DNA of 64,000 nt from an uncultured Pseudomonadales bacterium (GCA_958296405.1 OY282519.1:2154132-2218131); one strand, 5' to 3'. Positions 1-10,245 are shown, numbered from the stretch's first letter. Notes: generated from the letters alone by a model not told the origin. Numbers and translations are program-made.

Positions 1-870
1 TTGGCTCAGCAGTCCCCCAGCCCTTGGCTCGAGTTGCTGCACGAAGCTGCCGATGAACTCTCCTTGGAAACCGGCGGCGCGGAACTGCCGATGGCCCACT
101 GCATCGAATGGCTGGCGGAGTGGGGCCGGGAGGTGCGCCGCCGCCAACGCGGACTGCTGCTGTTGACCGCGCACCGCGCCAAGGGCTTGGAGTTCGACCA
201 TGTGGTCGTCTTGGACGGTGGCTGGCGCGACGCCAACCAAGGCGAGGACGCCGATGCGCCGCGCCGCCTGTTCTATGTGGCCATGACCCGCGCCCGGAAG
301 ACCTTGGCGCTGATGCGCTTTCAGGAGGGGCCCAACCTGCGTAGTGAGGCTGCGCCGCTGAATCCCGGGGAGGAACGAACGTCGCGCGGCGTCGAGGAGC
401 CGCGCCCCCCGCCGTACCTGGCCGAATCGCATCCCCTTCAGGCTGCTCTGCGCAGCAATGCCTCGGTGCTGCATCGTCAACCGGCGCCTTTGCCGCCGGT
501 CGGCCCCGAACTTGAATCCCGCTACCGGCGGCTTGCCATGGGCGACGTCGATCTTGGCTTCGCCGGGCGGCGGGCCGCCGGCCACCCCATGCACAAAGCC
601 ATCGCCGCCCTCGCCCCCGGCGACCCGCTGACTCTGCGCCACGCCGGCGGCGACGGCAATCGCTGGGAGTTGTTCGACAACGCCGGGCACCGGGTGGGCC
701 GCCTTGCCAGAGACTTCAAGCCCCCGCCCGGGATGTACTGTCGCTCAGCAACGGTGCTGGCCATCGTCACTTGGAGTCGGGAGCTTTCCGAGCCTCAGTA
801 CCAGCCCGGCATCAAATGCGATGCTTGGGAGGTGGTCGTGCCGGAATTGACATTTGCGCCGCAGCGCTGA
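1..870 (+). CDS. UvrD-type DNA helicase C-terminal part (probably RecQ-UvrD fusion), partial
   Basis: The frame is open from the first base, so the gene starts upstream of the window and the TTG at base 1 is only the edge. Visible are superfamily 1 helicase motif V (TAHRAKGLEFDHVVVLDGG, about residues 56-74) and motif VI (RRLFYVAMTRARKTL, about 88-102), the region that couples ATP hydrolysis to DNA translocation. About 180 residues follow motif VI, including a conserved-looking block around HPMHKAIAAL and a basic WELFDNAGHRVGRLARDF stretch. In proteobacteria this tail after a UvrD_C domain is typical of very long RecQ-family proteins fused to UvrD_C, which is why that identity is preferred over plain UvrD/Rep. 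The Walker A and DEAH regions lie outside the window, so the fusion is inferred. Confidence 0.75.
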   Translation: MAQQSPSPWLELLHEAADELSLETGGAELPMAHCIEWLAEWGREVRRRQRGLLLLTAHRAKGLEFDHVVVLDGGWRDANQGEDADAPRRLFYVAMTRARKTLALMRFQEGPNLRSEAAPLNPGEERTSRGVEEPRPPPYLAESHPLQAALRSNASVLHRQPAPLPPVGPELESRYRRLAMGDVDLGFAGRRAAGHPMHKAIAALAPGDPLTLRHAGGDGNRWELFDNAGHRVGRLARDFKPPPGMYCRSATVLAIVTWSRELSEPQYQPGIKCDAWEVVVPELTFAPQR

Positions 871-941
871 CGCCAAGCACGGGGGCGTCTGCCGACGGGT
901 CGCCTTGCGATGGGGCTGCCGAGCCTTCATGCTGACACGCA

Positions 942-3221
942 ATGAACGAGTCGATCGTGCGCGTCGCCGTGCCTCGTCCGCTGCGTCGCGGCTTCGACTA
1001 CGCCGTGCCGCCCGGCATGGCGACGCCGCCGGTGGGAGCAAGGGTGCGGGTGCCGTTCGCGCGCGGCCAAGTGGTCGGCGTGGTCATCGAGCATCGCAGC
1101 CGTTCGGAGCACGCCCTGAAGCCCGTTTCGGCGTTGTTGGACGATGCGGCGCTGGTGCCGCGAGACCTGATGGAACTCGCGCAATGGCTCGCGGATTACT
1201 ACCACCATCCGCTGGGTGAGGTGTACGCCGCGATGCTGCCGAACGCGGCGCGCCAAGGCGCTGCGTTCGCGCCGCGCTGGCCGCGCGCTTGGCGCTTGGC
1301 AACCGCGGGCGCGGATGTGGAGTTGGCGCGGGCGCCCCGCCAGCGCGCCGCCTTTGATGCGTTGCGCGATTCTGGGACACCGATGCCGGAGAGCGAACTG
1401 CGGGCGCTCGGCCTCGAGCGCAGGGTGTTGGAGGCGTTGCAGCGCAAGGGGCTCGCGCACTGCGTGGACACCCCCCCGGCGTATCGCGTTGGCGCATCGC
1501 CACACAACTTGAGCGACGAGCAGCGCGTGGCCGCGGAAGCGGTGGTCGGCGCCCTCGGCGGCCATGCCGTCATCGCGCTGGAGGGCGTCACGGGCAGCGG
1601 CAAAACAGAAGTGTACATGCGCGCCATCGCCGCGGTGTTGGAACGTGGCGGGCAGGCGTTGGCGCTGGTGCCCGAGATCGCGCTCACGCCGCAGACGCTG
1701 GCGCGTTTCCGCGCCCGCTTCGGCGCTGCCGCGGCATTGCATTCCCAAGCGTCGGACCGTGAGCGCTTCGACACTTGGATGAACTGCCGCCGCGGCATCC
1801 ACAAGGTGTTGGTTGGCACCCGCTCCGCCGTGTTCACCCCGTTTGCGCGCTTGGGCCTCATCGTCGTGGATGAGGAGCACGACGATTCCTTCAAGCAGCG
1901 CGACGGGCTGCGCTATTCGGCGCGGGATGTGGCGGTGAAGCGGGCGCAGTTGCTCGGGGCGCCGGTGGTGCTCGGCAGCGCCACGCCTTCGCTCGCCACC
2001 CTGGCGAACGTGGCGCGGCGGCGCTATCGACACCTTGCCTTGATGCGCCGCGCCGGTGGGGCGGCCATGCCGGCGTTGCGGGTGCTCGATGTGCGCGGAC
2101 AACGCCTGCGCGATGGCTTTAGCGACCGCTTGGCCGCTGCGCTGCGCCACCACTTGGATGCCGGCAATCAAGCGCTGGTGTTCATCAACCGGCGCGGCTT
2201 CGCCCCGGTGTGCCTCTGCACAGACTGTGGCTGGCAGGCCCGCTGCGCGGACTGCGACGCGAGGCTCACCATGCACGGCCCCCGCGCGGTTGCGCCGGCC
2301 GCCGGCTGGGAGGCTAGTGGTGAGAAGCAGTCACAGCCGGGGCAGGGCGGCGCGGCAGGAGGGCAATGTGCTGCGGCCACCGACCCGCTGCGCCATCCCG
2401 CCACCCGCCTCCGCTGTCATCACTGTGGCCGCAGCTATCGCCGCCCGGCAAAATGCTCAGACTGCGGCGGCGAGGCGCTGCTTGCGGTGGGCATCGGCAC
2501 GCAGCGGGTGGAGAGCGGCCTCGCGGAACGCTTCGCCGACGTGCCGCTCTACCGCATCGATCGGGACACCACGCGGAGCCCTGCGCAGATCGAGCGGCGG
2601 CTGCAAGCCTTGAGCGATGGCCGGCCGGCCATTCTGGTAGGCACGCAGATGCTCGCCAAGGGGCATCACCTGCCCGGTGTCACGTTAGTGGCTGTGCTCG
2701 ATGCAGACAGCGGCTTTCTGTCGCCGGACTACCGCGGCGCCGAACGCACGGCGCAGACCATCATCCAAGTGGCCGGCCGCGCCGGGCGGGGCGCTCGCGC
2801 CGGCGAGGTATGGATTCAGACCCATCACCCAGATAACCCGAACCTCTTGGCCCTCATTCAATCGGGCTATGCCGGATTCGCGGCGGCCGAGCTTGCAGAC
2901 CGTTCGGACGCGGGGTTGCCCCCTTTCGCTGCCATGGCCGTGGTGCGCGCCGAGAGCGCGGACAGCGCTGCCGCCGAGGCGTTGTTGCGCCGGGTGGTGG
3001 CCACGCTGCGCGCTGTGCCGGAGTCTGCCGGCGCCATTGAGGTGACGGGGCCGGCGCCATCGCCGCTGGCGCGCCGGGGCGGGCGCCATCGCCACCAATG
3101 CCTCGCCATCGCGCCGCGGCGCCGTCCCTTGCGCACCGCGCTCGCAGCCCTTGCGGCGGCGGACATCCGGGCGCCGAACGTGCGTTGGTCCATCGACGTG
3201 GATCCTTACGACGTGTTTTGA
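942..3221 (+). CDS. priA: Primosomal protein N' (replication restart helicase PriA)
   Basis: PriA is a 3'-5' DEXH helicase that recognises stalled forks and loads the primosome. The 759 residues contain the N-terminal 3'-DNA-binding region (about 1-110), Walker A GVTGSGKTEVY (about 214-224), DEEHD (about 310), and the zinc-binding insertion within the helicase core: CTDCGWQARCADC, then LRCHHCGRSYRRPAKCSDCGG. The family normally has eight paired cysteines with a short linker between the two knuckle halves. Here about 40 Gly/Ala/Gln-rich residues separate them (about bases 2270-2400). Helicase motifs IV-VI follow (VGTQMLAKGHH, QVAGRAGR). E. coli PriA is 732 residues, and the insert accounts for the extra length. 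The ATG at 942 gives the canonical N-terminus IVRVAVPRPL; no strong Shine-Dalgarno sequence is visible. Confidence 0.97.
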   Translation: MNESIVRVAVPRPLRRGFDYAVPPGMATPPVGARVRVPFARGQVVGVVIEHRSRSEHALKPVSALLDDAALVPRDLMELAQWLADYYHHPLGEVYAAMLPNAARQGAAFAPRWPRAWRLATAGADVELARAPRQRAAFDALRDSGTPMPESELRALGLERRVLEALQRKGLAHCVDTPPAYRVGASPHNLSDEQRVAAEAVVGALGGHAVIALEGVTGSGKTEVYMRAIAAVLERGGQALALVPEIALTPQTLARFRARFGAAAALHSQASDRERFDTWMNCRRGIHKVLVGTRSAVFTPFARLGLIVVDEEHDDSFKQRDGLRYSARDVAVKRAQLLGAPVVLGSATPSLATLANVARRRYRHLALMRRAGGAAMPALRVLDVRGQRLRDGFSDRLAAALRHHLDAGNQALVFINRRGFAPVCLCTDCGWQARCADCDARLTMHGPRAVAPAAGWEASGEKQSQPGQGGAAGGQCAAATDPLRHPATRLRCHHCGRSYRRPAKCSDCGGEALLAVGIGTQRVESGLAERFADVPLYRIDRDTTRSPAQIERRLQALSDGRPAILVGTQMLAKGHHLPGVTLVAVLDADSGFLSPDYRGAERTAQTIIQVAGRAGRGARAGEVWIQTHHPDNPNLLALIQSGYAGFAAAELADRSDAGLPPFAAMAVVRAESADSAAAEALLRRVVATLRAVPESAGAIEVTGPAPSPLARRGGRHRHQCLAIAPRRRPLRTALAALAAADIRAPNVRWSIDVDPYDVF

Positions 3222-3275
3222 GCGTCCCGCAGGCGCCGCCGGCGGGGATGCCAAGGCTGGTTGGGTGTAAAATCC

Positions 3276-3917
3276 ATGCCCATGCCGAGGTCTCAGAATC
3301 GTCGCGCCGGGGGACGTAAGGCCCGTTCCCGTGAGCCGGCGTCTGCGGCAAGACCGTCCGCGGCTAGCAAGGGTGGCGGGTTCAGCTTGGCATCGTTCGT
3401 CGGCGGCCTCGCCGTGGGCGCCATCGCGACCGTCGCTGCGCTCGTTGCGCTGCAATTGGAAGGTGCCGCGACGCCGTCGCCCGATGCGCCGCCAGTGGCG
3501 ACGGTGACGCCAGCGCCAGTGAGTTTCGAGTTCTGGGAACGTTTGCCGAGCGAGCGGGTTGGCCCCGTGCCGCCACCGCCGCCAGCGCCTAGTGCTGGTG
3601 GCGTTGCGGCGAGCGCACCGGCCACCGACGCTCCAGCGCAATCGCCGACGCCGGCACCTGCGGCGCCGACGCGCACGGAGTACCTGCTGCAAGTCGGCGC
3701 GTTCCGCGAGGCAGGGGCGGCGGAACAGCGGCGGGCAGAGCTGATTTTGTCTGGGATGCAGGCGCAAACGAAGTCGATTGGCGTGGAAGATGGCGTGCTG
3801 TACCGGGTGATTGTCGGGCCGTTTCCGACCATGGCGGAGACCCGCCGCGTCATGGGCGAACTGCAGGCGCGGCAAATCGCGCCAATCCTGCTTGAGCGCG
3901 CTGCGCGCCGCGGTTGA
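3276..3917 (+). CDS. SPOR-domain, single-pass inner membrane protein (FtsN/DedD-like)
   Basis: Layout: a basic N-terminal cytoplasmic tail (RSQNRRAGGRKARSR), one membrane segment (about residues 33-52), a long Pro/Ala-rich periplasmic linker, then a SPOR domain (about 135-210) starting YLLQVGAFREAG and containing YRVIVGPF. SPOR domains bind denuded septal peptidoglycan. A SPOR protein immediately before hslVU is a standard gammaproteobacterial arrangement (often argS-SPOR-hslVU; argS is not present here). It is therefore likely a divisome or cell-wall protein, with FtsN as the best-known relative, but the length and linker do not decide between FtsN and DedD types. ATG 3276 and ATG 3282 are both possible starts, the second giving the typical MPRSQNRR-like basic start. 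Confidence 0.85.
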   Translation: MPMPRSQNRRAGGRKARSREPASAARPSAASKGGGFSLASFVGGLAVGAIATVAALVALQLEGAATPSPDAPPVATVTPAPVSFEFWERLPSERVGPVPPPPPAPSAGGVAASAPATDAPAQSPTPAPAAPTRTEYLLQVGAFREAGAAEQRRAELILSGMQAQTKSIGVEDGVLYRVIVGPFPTMAETRRVMGELQARQIAPILLERAARRG

Positions 3918-4044
3918 TTGCGCGCCGCTGCGCAGCGCTATGCTGAGCGTGGGGCGCCCAGTCGGCGTTTGAGATGAGCGAGTGGTTCGAGCGTTCCCAA
4001 GGGCGACGAACCGCAGTCACAACGTGCCAAGGGGAGGCCACACA

Positions 4045-4587
4045 TTGCGGCAATTCAGCGGTACGACCATCCTTTGCGTGCGGCGCGGCGACGCCGTGGC
4101 CATGGGCGGCGATGGCCAAGTGTCCTTCGGCGCCACGGTGATCAAGGGCAACGCCAGAAAGGTGCGCCGCTTGCACCAGGAGCAGGTGCTTGCCGGCTTC
4201 GCCGGCGGCACCGCGGACGCCTTCACGCTGTTCGAGCGCTTCGAAGGCATGCTGGACAAGTATCAAGGCAACCTCATCCGCGCTGCCGTGGAACTCGCCA
4301 AAGAGTGGCGCTCAGACCGGGTGCTGCGCCGCCTTGAGGCGATGCTGGCGGTGGCCGACGCCACCGCGTCGCTGCTCATCAGCGGCAATGGGGACGTGAT
4401 CGAACCCGAAGGCGGCCTGATCGCCATCGGCTCTGGGGGCGGCTACGCCCAAGCGGCCGGGCGGGCGCTGCTCGCCAACTCAGAACTCACCGCGGAGGAG
4501 ATCGTTCGCAAGAGCCTCGCCATTGCCGCCGAAATCTGCATCTACACCAACCACAACGTCACGGTCGAGGCGCTGACCGCCCCATGA
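4045..4587 (+). CDS. hslV: ATP-dependent protease peptidase subunit HslV
   Basis: HslV is the proteasome-like threonine peptidase of the HslUV complex in the cytoplasm. A TTG start at 4045 is chosen because AAGGGGAGG lies 8-15 bases upstream and because it gives the short propeptide MRQFSG followed by Thr (GTTILCVRR), exactly where the family cleaves to expose the catalytic N-terminal threonine. The resulting 180 residues match family length; the frame stays open further upstream but that part has no homology-like features. Conserved blocks seen: [62 protein letters not shown] and ICIYTNHNV. The stop overlaps the hslU ATG (ATGA), so the two subunits are translationally coupled. A possible TATGCT -10 element lies at 3939-3944. 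Confidence 0.97.
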   Translation: MRQFSGTTILCVRRGDAVAMGGDGQVSFGATVIKGNARKVRRLHQEQVLAGFAGGTADAFTLFERFEGMLDKYQGNLIRAAVELAKEWRSDRVLRRLEAMLAVADATASLLISGNGDVIEPEGGLIAIGSGGGYAQAAGRALLANSELTAEEIVRKSLAIAAEICIYTNHNVTVEALTAP

Positions 4588-5903
4588 GCATCATGACCCC
4601 GAAGGAGATCGTCCGCGAACTGGACAAGCACATCGTCGGCCAAGACGCGGCGAAGCGGGCCGTTGCCATCGCCTTGCGCAATCGCTGGCGGCGGATGCAG
4701 CTGCCCGACCCGTTGCGTGAGGAGGTGACGCCGAAGAACATCCTGATGATCGGCCCCACCGGCGTCGGCAAGACGGAAATTGCCCGCCGCCTCGCGCGCC
4801 TCGCCGGGGCGCCGTTCATCAAAGTGGAAGCCACCAAGTTCACTGAAGTGGGCTATGTCGGGCGGGATGTGGAATCCATCGTCCGAGATCTGACCGATGT
4901 GGCCGTGAAGATGCTGCGCGACGAGCAGTTGGAGGAAGTGCAGGAGCGCGCCGACGCCGCCGCGGAAGACCGGCTGCTGGATGCCATGCTGCCGAAATCC
5001 CGCGGCGCCGCTGAGGGTGATGGCACCGAGGCGCGACAGTTCCTGCGCGACAAACTGCGCGCCGGGGAATTGGATGACCGCGAGGTGGAGTTGGAGGTGG
5101 ATGCCGCGTCCATGGGCGTCGAAATCATGACGCCGCCGGGCATGGAGGAGATGACGAGCCAGCTGCAGGACATGTTTTCCAACATCGCCGGCAGCCGCAA
5201 GAAGTCTGTGCGCTTGCGGGTGCGCGACGCGCGCCGGCGCCTCCGGGAAGAGGAGGCGCTGAAGCTGGTGAACGAAGATGAGATCAAGACGCACGCCATC
5301 GACGCCGTGGAGCAGACCGGCATCGTCTTCTTGGACGAACTGGACAAAGTGGCGCGGCGCGCCGAGGCGCATGGCGCCGATGTCTCCCGGGAGGGCGTGC
5401 AGCGAGACCTGCTGCCCCTCATCGAGGGCTGCACCGTCTCGACGCGCTACGGCATGGTGCGCACAGACCACATTCTGTTCATTGCATCGGGCGCCTTTCA
5501 TCTGGCTAAGCCTTCAGACCTCATCCCCGAGCTGCAGGGGCGCCTGCCCATTCGCGTCGAGCTGGCCGCGCTCGGCCCAGCCGATTTCGAGCGCATTTTG
5601 GAAGAGCCGGACGCCTCGTTGACGGAGCAGTACCGGGCGCTGTTGAAGACAGAGGGCGTGGTGCTGCGCTTCACCCCTGCGGCCGTCAAGCGCATCGCGG
5701 AAATCTCATGGGAAGTGAACGAGCACACGGAGAACATCGGCGCTCGCCGCCTGCACACGGTGCTTGAGCGGCTGCTGGACGAAGCGTCCTTCGAGGCGGC
5801 CGGCTGCACGGCCGAGCGCGAGTTCACGGTGGATGCAGACTATGTGAACACGCGCCTCGGCGACATCGCCCGAGACCAAGACCTGTCGCGCTACATCCTG
5901 TGA
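4584..5903 (+). CDS. hslU: ATP-dependent protease ATPase subunit HslU
   Basis: HslU is the AAA+ unfoldase that feeds substrates to HslV. The 439 residues contain Walker [14 protein letters not shown] (about 57-69), [13 protein letters not shown] (pore-loop region), the coiled I-domain (about 110-240), Walker [10 protein letters not shown] (about 246-254), and sensor and C-terminal helices. The C-terminus DLSRYIL matches the hydrophobic tail that inserts into HslV to activate it. The length is normal (E. coli 443). The start overlaps the hslV stop by four bases, and the stop overlaps a GTG start of the next gene, so hslV, hslU, the DUF971 gene, ubiE and ubiB form one coupled run. Confidence 0.98.
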   Translation: MSIMTPKEIVRELDKHIVGQDAAKRAVAIALRNRWRRMQLPDPLREEVTPKNILMIGPTGVGKTEIARRLARLAGAPFIKVEATKFTEVGYVGRDVESIVRDLTDVAVKMLRDEQLEEVQERADAAAEDRLLDAMLPKSRGAAEGDGTEARQFLRDKLRAGELDDREVELEVDAASMGVEIMTPPGMEEMTSQLQDMFSNIAGSRKKSVRLRVRDARRRLREEEALKLVNEDEIKTHAIDAVEQTGIVFLDELDKVARRAEAHGADVSREGVQRDLLPLIEGCTVSTRYGMVRTDHILFIASGAFHLAKPSDLIPELQGRLPIRVELAALGPADFERILEEPDASLTEQYRALLKTEGVVLRFTPAAVKRIAEISWEVNEHTENIGARRLHTVLERLLDEASFEAAGCTAEREFTVDADYVNTRLGDIARDQDLSRYIL

Positions 5904-6304
5904 ACGCCGCATCCGCCAAGCCAGTCAACCTCGTCTACCGCAGCGAATCCCGCGCCTTGGCCATCGAGTACGGCGACGGCGAGCAGGCGGTGCTGAGCGC
6001 CGAGCTGCTGCGAGTGTACTCGCCGTCGGCGGAGGTGCGCGGCCACTCGGACGCCGAGCGTGTCCTGCAAACTGGCAAGAAGCATGTCGGCATCGACAAG
6101 GTGGAGGCGGTGGGCAACTACGCCATCCGCATCACCTTCGATGACGGCCACGACACCGGCCTCTACTCTTGGGGATTCCTTCGGGAGCTGCATGAGCGGC
6201 GCGAAGAACGTTGGCAGGCGTACCTCGCCGAGTTGGAGGCGGCCAACGCCTCGCGCCTGCCGACCATCCCGGTGGGCCAGTGGACGCCGCCCACGCCGCG
6301 GTGA
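5900..6304 (+). CDS. DUF971 / gamma-butyrobetaine hydroxylase-like N-terminal domain protein
   Basis: This small 134-residue cytoplasmic protein has the signature of DUF971 (GBBH-like N-terminal): [11 protein letters not shown] near the start and [24 protein letters not shown] (about residues 75-98). The domain is a beta-rich fold found at the N-terminus of gamma-butyrobetaine hydroxylases and, alone, as a single-domain protein of undefined function often encoded next to hslVU. The GTG start at 5900 overlaps the hslU stop (GTGA), and the stop at 6302-6304 overlaps a possible GTG of ubiE. Co-translation with hslVU and the ubiquinone genes is seen; a functional link is only inferred. Confidence 0.85.
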   Translation: MNAASAKPVNLVYRSESRALAIEYGDGEQAVLSAELLRVYSPSAEVRGHSDAERVLQTGKKHVGIDKVEAVGNYAIRITFDDGHDTGLYSWGFLRELHERREERWQAYLAELEAANASRLPTIPVGQWTPPTPR

Positions 6305-7062
6305 GTGCGCCGGACGAGCGCAAGATGGCTGGCAAAACCGTCGATTTCGGCCATGAGGCGGTGACGCCAGAGGAAAAGACGGCGCGGGTGGCGGGAGTGT
6401 TCGACGCCGTGGCGCGGCGTTACGACGTGATGAACGATGTCATGTCGCTTGGCAGCCATCGCATCCTGAAGCGCATCGCGGTTGAAGCGACGGGGTTGCG
6501 CCGTGGCGGCCGGGCATTGGATCTAGCCGGCGGCACCGGCGACATGGCACGGCGTTTGTCGCCGGTGGTGGGCGCGGACGGCCAAGTGGTGCTGTGCGAC
6601 GTCAATGCCAGCATGTTGGGCATCGGACGCGACCGTCTGCTCAACGCCGGCCTCGTCAACGTGGCCACCGTGCGTGGCGACGCGGAGCGCCTGCCCTTCG
6701 GGGACGATGCGTTCGACTGCGTGGTCATCGCCTTTGGCCTGCGCAACCTGACAGACAAGGAAGCCGGTTTGCGCGAGATGCGCCGTGTGCTGCGGCCGCA
6801 GGGCGCGTTGGTGGTGCTGGAGTTCTCGACGCCGCCGAACCGCCCGCTGCGCGCCGCCTACAACGTGTGCCAGAGCGCTTGGCCGCTCGCTGGCCGCTTG
6901 GTGGCCGGGGACGCAGCGCCCTACCGCTATCTGGTTGAGTCCATCGCCCGCCACCCAAGCGCTCCCGCCTTGACGCAAATGATCGAGGACGCCGGCTTCT
7001 CCGCCGTGCGGGGAGACCGGCTGCTCGGCGGCGTGGTCGCCTTGCACCGGGGCGTGAAGTGA
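6301..7062 (+). CDS. ubiE: Demethylmenaquinone/ubiquinone C-methyltransferase UbiE
   Basis: UbiE is a class I SAM-dependent methyltransferase that performs the C-methylation step of ubiquinone (and menaquinone) synthesis. Seen: [21 protein letters not shown] near the N-terminus, SAM motif [15 protein letters not shown] (about residue 72 on), [24 protein letters not shown], and [19 protein letters not shown]. The usual family consensus is DxAGGTGD, which fits. GTG 6301 overlaps the preceding stop (GTGA) and is taken as start; ATG 6325 (MAGKTVDFG) is an equally plausible alternative. The stop overlaps the GTG of ubiB. The ubiJ gene that often lies between ubiE and ubiB is absent here. Confidence 0.95.
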   Translation: MSAPDERKMAGKTVDFGHEAVTPEEKTARVAGVFDAVARRYDVMNDVMSLGSHRILKRIAVEATGLRRGGRALDLAGGTGDMARRLSPVVGADGQVVLCDVNASMLGIGRDRLLNAGLVNVATVRGDAERLPFGDDAFDCVVIAFGLRNLTDKEAGLREMRRVLRPQGALVVLEFSTPPNRPLRAAYNVCQSAWPLAGRLVAGDAAPYRYLVESIARHPSAPALTQMIEDAGFSAVRGDRLLGGVVALHRGVK

Positions 7063-8693
7063 AGCGCGTCCGCCGTTTCGCCAAGATCGTCTGGACCGTC
7101 GCCAAGCACCGTTTGGATGACATCGCGGTGGCGCTGGCGCCGCGCCGCCGGTTGGTGCGGATGCTGCCCTGGCGCTTGCTGCCGGCGGCGTCGGCCTCGC
7201 CGGCGCGGCGCTTGCGCGAGGCCTTGGAAGAACTGGGCCCGGTGTTCGTGAAGTTCGGCCAAGTGCTGTCCACCCGGCGCGACCTGCTGCCCACAGACTA
7301 CGCCGACGAACTCGCGCTGCTGCAGGACCAGGTGCCGCCATTCGCGGCGGCCCTCGCGGTGGCGCGCATCGAAGGCCACGCTGGGCGCTCCATCGGCCAA
7401 GTGTTCGCCACCTTTGAGGAGACGCCGCTCGCCTCCGCGTCCTTGGCGCAGGTTCACGCCGCGACGCTGCCAACCGGCGAAGAGGTGGTGGTGAAAGTGA
7501 TCCGCCCCGGCGTGGAGCACGTGATTGCCAATGACTTGGCGCTCCTCTACGCCATCGCTCGGCTGTTGGAGCGGTTGTCCAAGGAGGCGCGCCGGTTGCA
7601 CCTCGAGCAATTGGTGGCGGACTACGAGCGCACTATCTTCGATGAGCTGAACCTGCTGCTCGAAGCGGCGAACACCGCCACGCTGCGGCGCAACTTCGCG
7701 GCGTCGCCGCTGCTCTACGCGCCGCGCGTGCATTGGGACTACTGCTTCGAAGACGTGTTGGTGATGGAGCGGGTGTACGGCGTGCCCATTGCGGACGTCG
7801 AAACGCTGCGCGCGCGCGGCGCCGACATGCGCAAACTCGCGGAGCGAGGCGTGGAGACGTTCTTCACGCAGGTGTTTGAAGACAACTTTTTCCATGCGGA
7901 CATGCATCCAGGCAACATTTTCGTGGATGTCACCGATGCCGCGAACCCTAGCTACATCGCTGTCGATTGCGCCATCATCGGGCGCCTCACAGAGGCGGAC
8001 CAAGCCTATCTGGCCAAGAACATCGCCGCGTTCTTCAATCAAGACTATGCCCGCGTGGCGCGCCTGCATGTCGAATCGGGTTGGATCCCTGCGGGCACGG
8101 ACGTGGGCGCCTTCGAGGCGGTCATCCGCCAGCTCTGCGAGCCGATTTTCCAGCGGCCACTGAAAGACATCTCCTTCGGCCACTTCCTGGTGGCGCTCTT
8201 CCGCACGGCGCGCCGCTTCGAGATGGAAGTGCAGCCGCAACTCGTGCTGCTGCAAAAGACGCTGCTCAATGTGGAGGGCTTGGGACGCCAACTCTATCCG
8301 GACTTGGACCTCTGGCACACGGCAAAGCCCTTCATGGATCGCTGGATGGCGCAGCGATACGGGCCGCTGGCCATCGCGCGGGGGCTGCTCGAACAGGCGC
8401 CGGCGTTGATCGATCAGTTGCCGCGGTTGCCGGAGTTGCTGGCCGCGGCGGGCACCCGCTTCGGCGATATGGATCGCGCGGCGGCCGAGCAGCGCGACGC
8501 GATGCGCGCCCTGACCCGCGCCTTGGACACCCGGCGCCGGGGGGTGCGCTGGCGGCAATTGGCCGGCGCGGCGTTGGCCCTTGCTGGGCTAGGGCTGTTG
8601 TGGCGTTCGGCGGCGGCCACGGCCGTTGAGCCGACGGTGCTGGCCGGGGCCGGTGCCATCGTCATTGGCGTCCTGCTGGCCGGGCGTGGCTGA
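7059..8693 (+). CDS. ubiB: Ubiquinone biosynthesis regulatory ATPase/kinase-like UbiB
   Basis: UbiB is an atypical protein-kinase-like (ABC1/ADCK/COQ8) membrane ATPase required for ubiquinone synthesis. The 544 residues carry the family KxGQ motif ([15 protein letters not shown], about 63-77), the Ala-rich nucleotide loop ([12 protein letters not shown], about 127-138), a catalytic-loop equivalent ([15 protein letters not shown], about 274-288), a DCAIIGRL segment in place of DFG, and two C-terminal hydrophobic helices (about residues 500-540). The length matches E. coli UbiB (546). The GTG start overlaps the ubiE stop. tatABC follows after a short gap with its own -10 element, the standard proteobacterial order. 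Confidence 0.97.
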   Translation: MKRVRRFAKIVWTVAKHRLDDIAVALAPRRRLVRMLPWRLLPAASASPARRLREALEELGPVFVKFGQVLSTRRDLLPTDYADELALLQDQVPPFAAALAVARIEGHAGRSIGQVFATFEETPLASASLAQVHAATLPTGEEVVVKVIRPGVEHVIANDLALLYAIARLLERLSKEARRLHLEQLVADYERTIFDELNLLLEAANTATLRRNFAASPLLYAPRVHWDYCFEDVLVMERVYGVPIADVETLRARGADMRKLAERGVETFFTQVFEDNFFHADMHPGNIFVDVTDAANPSYIAVDCAIIGRLTEADQAYLAKNIAAFFNQDYARVARLHVESGWIPAGTDVGAFEAVIRQLCEPIFQRPLKDISFGHFLVALFRTARRFEMEVQPQLVLLQKTLLNVEGLGRQLYPDLDLWHTAKPFMDRWMAQRYGPLAIARGLLEQAPALIDQLPRLPELLAAAGTRFGDMDRAAAEQRDAMRALTRALDTRRRGVRWRQLAGAALALAGLGLLWRSAAATAVEPTVLAGAGAIVIGVLLAGRG

Positions 8694-8737
8694 GGGCTGC
8701 CGCGCCGGCGGCGCGAACCGGCAACTTGGGCGGCGCG

Positions 8738-8743
8738 TATAAT
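8738..8743 (+). promoter_or_regulatory. Putative tatA promoter -10 element (TATAAT)
   Basis: A perfect TATAAT lies 30 bases upstream of the tatA ATG, between the ubiB stop (8693) and the tatA ribosome binding site. No good -35 hexamer is found 16-18 bases upstream (that stretch is GC-rich), so strength is uncertain. It would allow tatABC to be transcribed separately from ubiB. Confidence 0.45.
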
Positions 8744-8772
8744 GGGCGGTCATCGACATGTGGAGGTGCCCC

Positions 8773-9006
8773 ATGTTCGGATTGAGCGTTTGGGAGCTTC
8801 TGATCGTCTTGGCCATCGTGCTGCTGCTCTTTGGGCCGCGGCGCCTGAAGACCTTGGGGGGAGACTTGGGGTCTGCCATCAAGGGCTTTCGCTCCGCGGT
8901 GAAGGACGAGGAGAAGGCCGGCAGCGACGACGCCCGCACCATTGGCGACGATGGCGTCATTGAAGGGCAGGCGAGCGTGAAGGCGAAACCGGGCGCGAAT
9001 GTTTGA
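8773..9006 (+). CDS. tatA: Sec-independent translocase subunit TatA
   Basis: TatA is the pore-forming subunit of the twin-arginine translocase in the inner membrane. The 77 residues begin [29 protein letters not shown]: one N-terminal membrane helix, the FGPRRL hinge, then the amphipathic helix ([19 protein letters not shown]) and a charged tail. ATG 8773 is chosen because GGAGGT sits 6 bases upstream and it gives the standard TatA start; the ATG at 8758 lacks such a site. Two likely Tat substrates are encoded in the window: the PhoD-like phosphatase (22578-20896) and the HiPIP (38684-38331). Confidence 0.95.
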   Translation: MFGLSVWELLIVLAIVLLLFGPRRLKTLGGDLGSAIKGFRSAVKDEEKAGSDDARTIGDDGVIEGQASVKAKPGANV

Positions 9007-9463
9007 CATTGGCTTTCCGGAACTCGCGCTGGTCAGCGTGGTCGCGCTGCTGGTGCTCGGCCCGCAGCGCCTGCCGGAAACCCTGCGCACATTGGGGCTT
9101 TGGATCGGCCGCATGCGGCGCAGCTTCGCCCGGGTGAAGGTGGAGGTCGAGCGCGAGATCGGCATGGATGAAGTGCGCCGCCAACTGCACAACGAAGCGG
9201 TGATGGAGCAGATGCAGGACATCGAGCGCGACGTGCAGGGATTGCGCAACGATCTCCGCGAACCGCTCACTACCGCGTCCGAGGGCCCCGTCGGGGCGCA
9301 GGTAGTGGAACCGGATGCACCGCTGGCGCCGCCGCCTAGCCCAACCCCGAACGCGGCGGACGCCGCCGAGGCCACGCCCACGCGCCAAGCGAGCGACGCG
9401 GCGCAGCAAGCCGCGACGGCTGCCCGAGCGACGGAGGCTTGGAACGCCGACCCGAGGGCATGA
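8999..9463 (+). CDS. tatB: Sec-independent translocase subunit TatB
   Basis: TatB binds the twin-arginine signal together with TatC. The 154 residues start [21 protein letters not shown], the typical TatB membrane helix with the conserved acidic-Pro pattern, then [15 protein letters not shown], a long amphipathic and coiled helix (about 35-100), and a low-complexity Ala/Pro/Thr tail. The tail distinguishes it from TatA and matches TatB lengths (E. coli 171). Its ATG overlaps the tatA stop by 8 bases, and its stop overlaps the tatC ATG. Confidence 0.94.
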   Translation: MFDIGFPELALVSVVALLVLGPQRLPETLRTLGLWIGRMRRSFARVKVEVEREIGMDEVRRQLHNEAVMEQMQDIERDVQGLRNDLREPLTTASEGPVGAQVVEPDAPLAPPPSPTPNAADAAEATPTRQASDAAQQAATAARATEAWNADPRA

Positions 9464-10245
9464 AGCGGGCCGGCAAAGCGGTTGCCCCGGTCGATCCCCA
9501 GGCGCACGACGCCGCGGTCGATCAGCATGAGATGCCCTTCCTCGATCACCTGTTGGAGCTGCGCTCGCGGCTCTTGCGGGCGCTCTTGGCGGTGGGCGTG
9601 CTGTTCTTCCCCATCTACTATTTCGCCAACGACATCTACGAGTTTGTTGCCGCGCCGCTGATGACTCACCTGCCCGGCGGCAACATGATTGCGACGGAAG
9701 TGGCGTCGCCGTTCCTCACGCCGTTCAAGCTGGCCGCCTTCACATCGTTCTTCGCAGCCATCCCCTATCTATTGCATCAGGCTTGGGGTTTCGTGGCGCC
9801 GGGGCTGTATCTGCGCGAAAAGCGCTTCGCGCTGCCGCTGCTTGCATCGAGCATCCTGCTTTTCTACCTCGGCATGGCGTTTGCGTATTACGCGGTGTTT
9901 CCGCTGGTGTTTCAGTTCTTCTCTGGCGTCACTCCCGAGGGGGTGACGATGATGACGGACATCAATCGTTACCTGGATTTCGTGCTGAAGATGTTCTTTG
10001 CCTTTGGCGTGGCCTTTGAGGTGCCCGTCGCCACCTTTTTGCTGGCGCTTTCTGGCCTAGCGACGCCGCAGGGCATGGCGCGCAAGCGTCCCTACGTCAT
10101 TGTCGGATGTTTCATCATTGCGATGCTGCTGACGCCGCCGGACGTCATCTCGCAACTCCTGCTCGCGCTGCCGACCTGGGTGCTGTTCGAGGTTGGCGTG
10201 GCGTTGTCCCGGCTGGCGCGGCCGGGCGAGAAACGCGAGGAGTGA
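9460..10245 (+). CDS. tatC: Sec-independent translocase subunit TatC
   Basis: TatC is the six-helix receptor for the RR signal peptide. After a hydrophilic leader comes the diagnostic [19 protein letters not shown], then periplasmic [33 protein letters not shown] with the conserved Pro-Tyr and Trp-Phe-Pro-Gly features, EKRFALPLL, and the last helices ending in a basic tail. ATG 9460 overlaps the tatB stop (ATGA) and is preferred over an in-frame TTG at 9439. The stop overlaps the ATG of the following lipoprotein gene (TGATG). Confidence 0.96.
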   Translation: MKRAGKAVAPVDPQAHDAAVDQHEMPFLDHLLELRSRLLRALLAVGVLFFPIYYFANDIYEFVAAPLMTHLPGGNMIATEVASPFLTPFKLAAFTSFFAAIPYLLHQAWGFVAPGLYLREKRFALPLLASSILLFYLGMAFAYYAVFPLVFQFFSGVTPEGVTMMTDINRYLDFVLKMFFAFGVAFEVPVATFLLALSGLATPQGMARKRPYVIVGCFIIAMLLTPPDVISQLLLALPTWVLFEVGVALSRLARPGEKREE

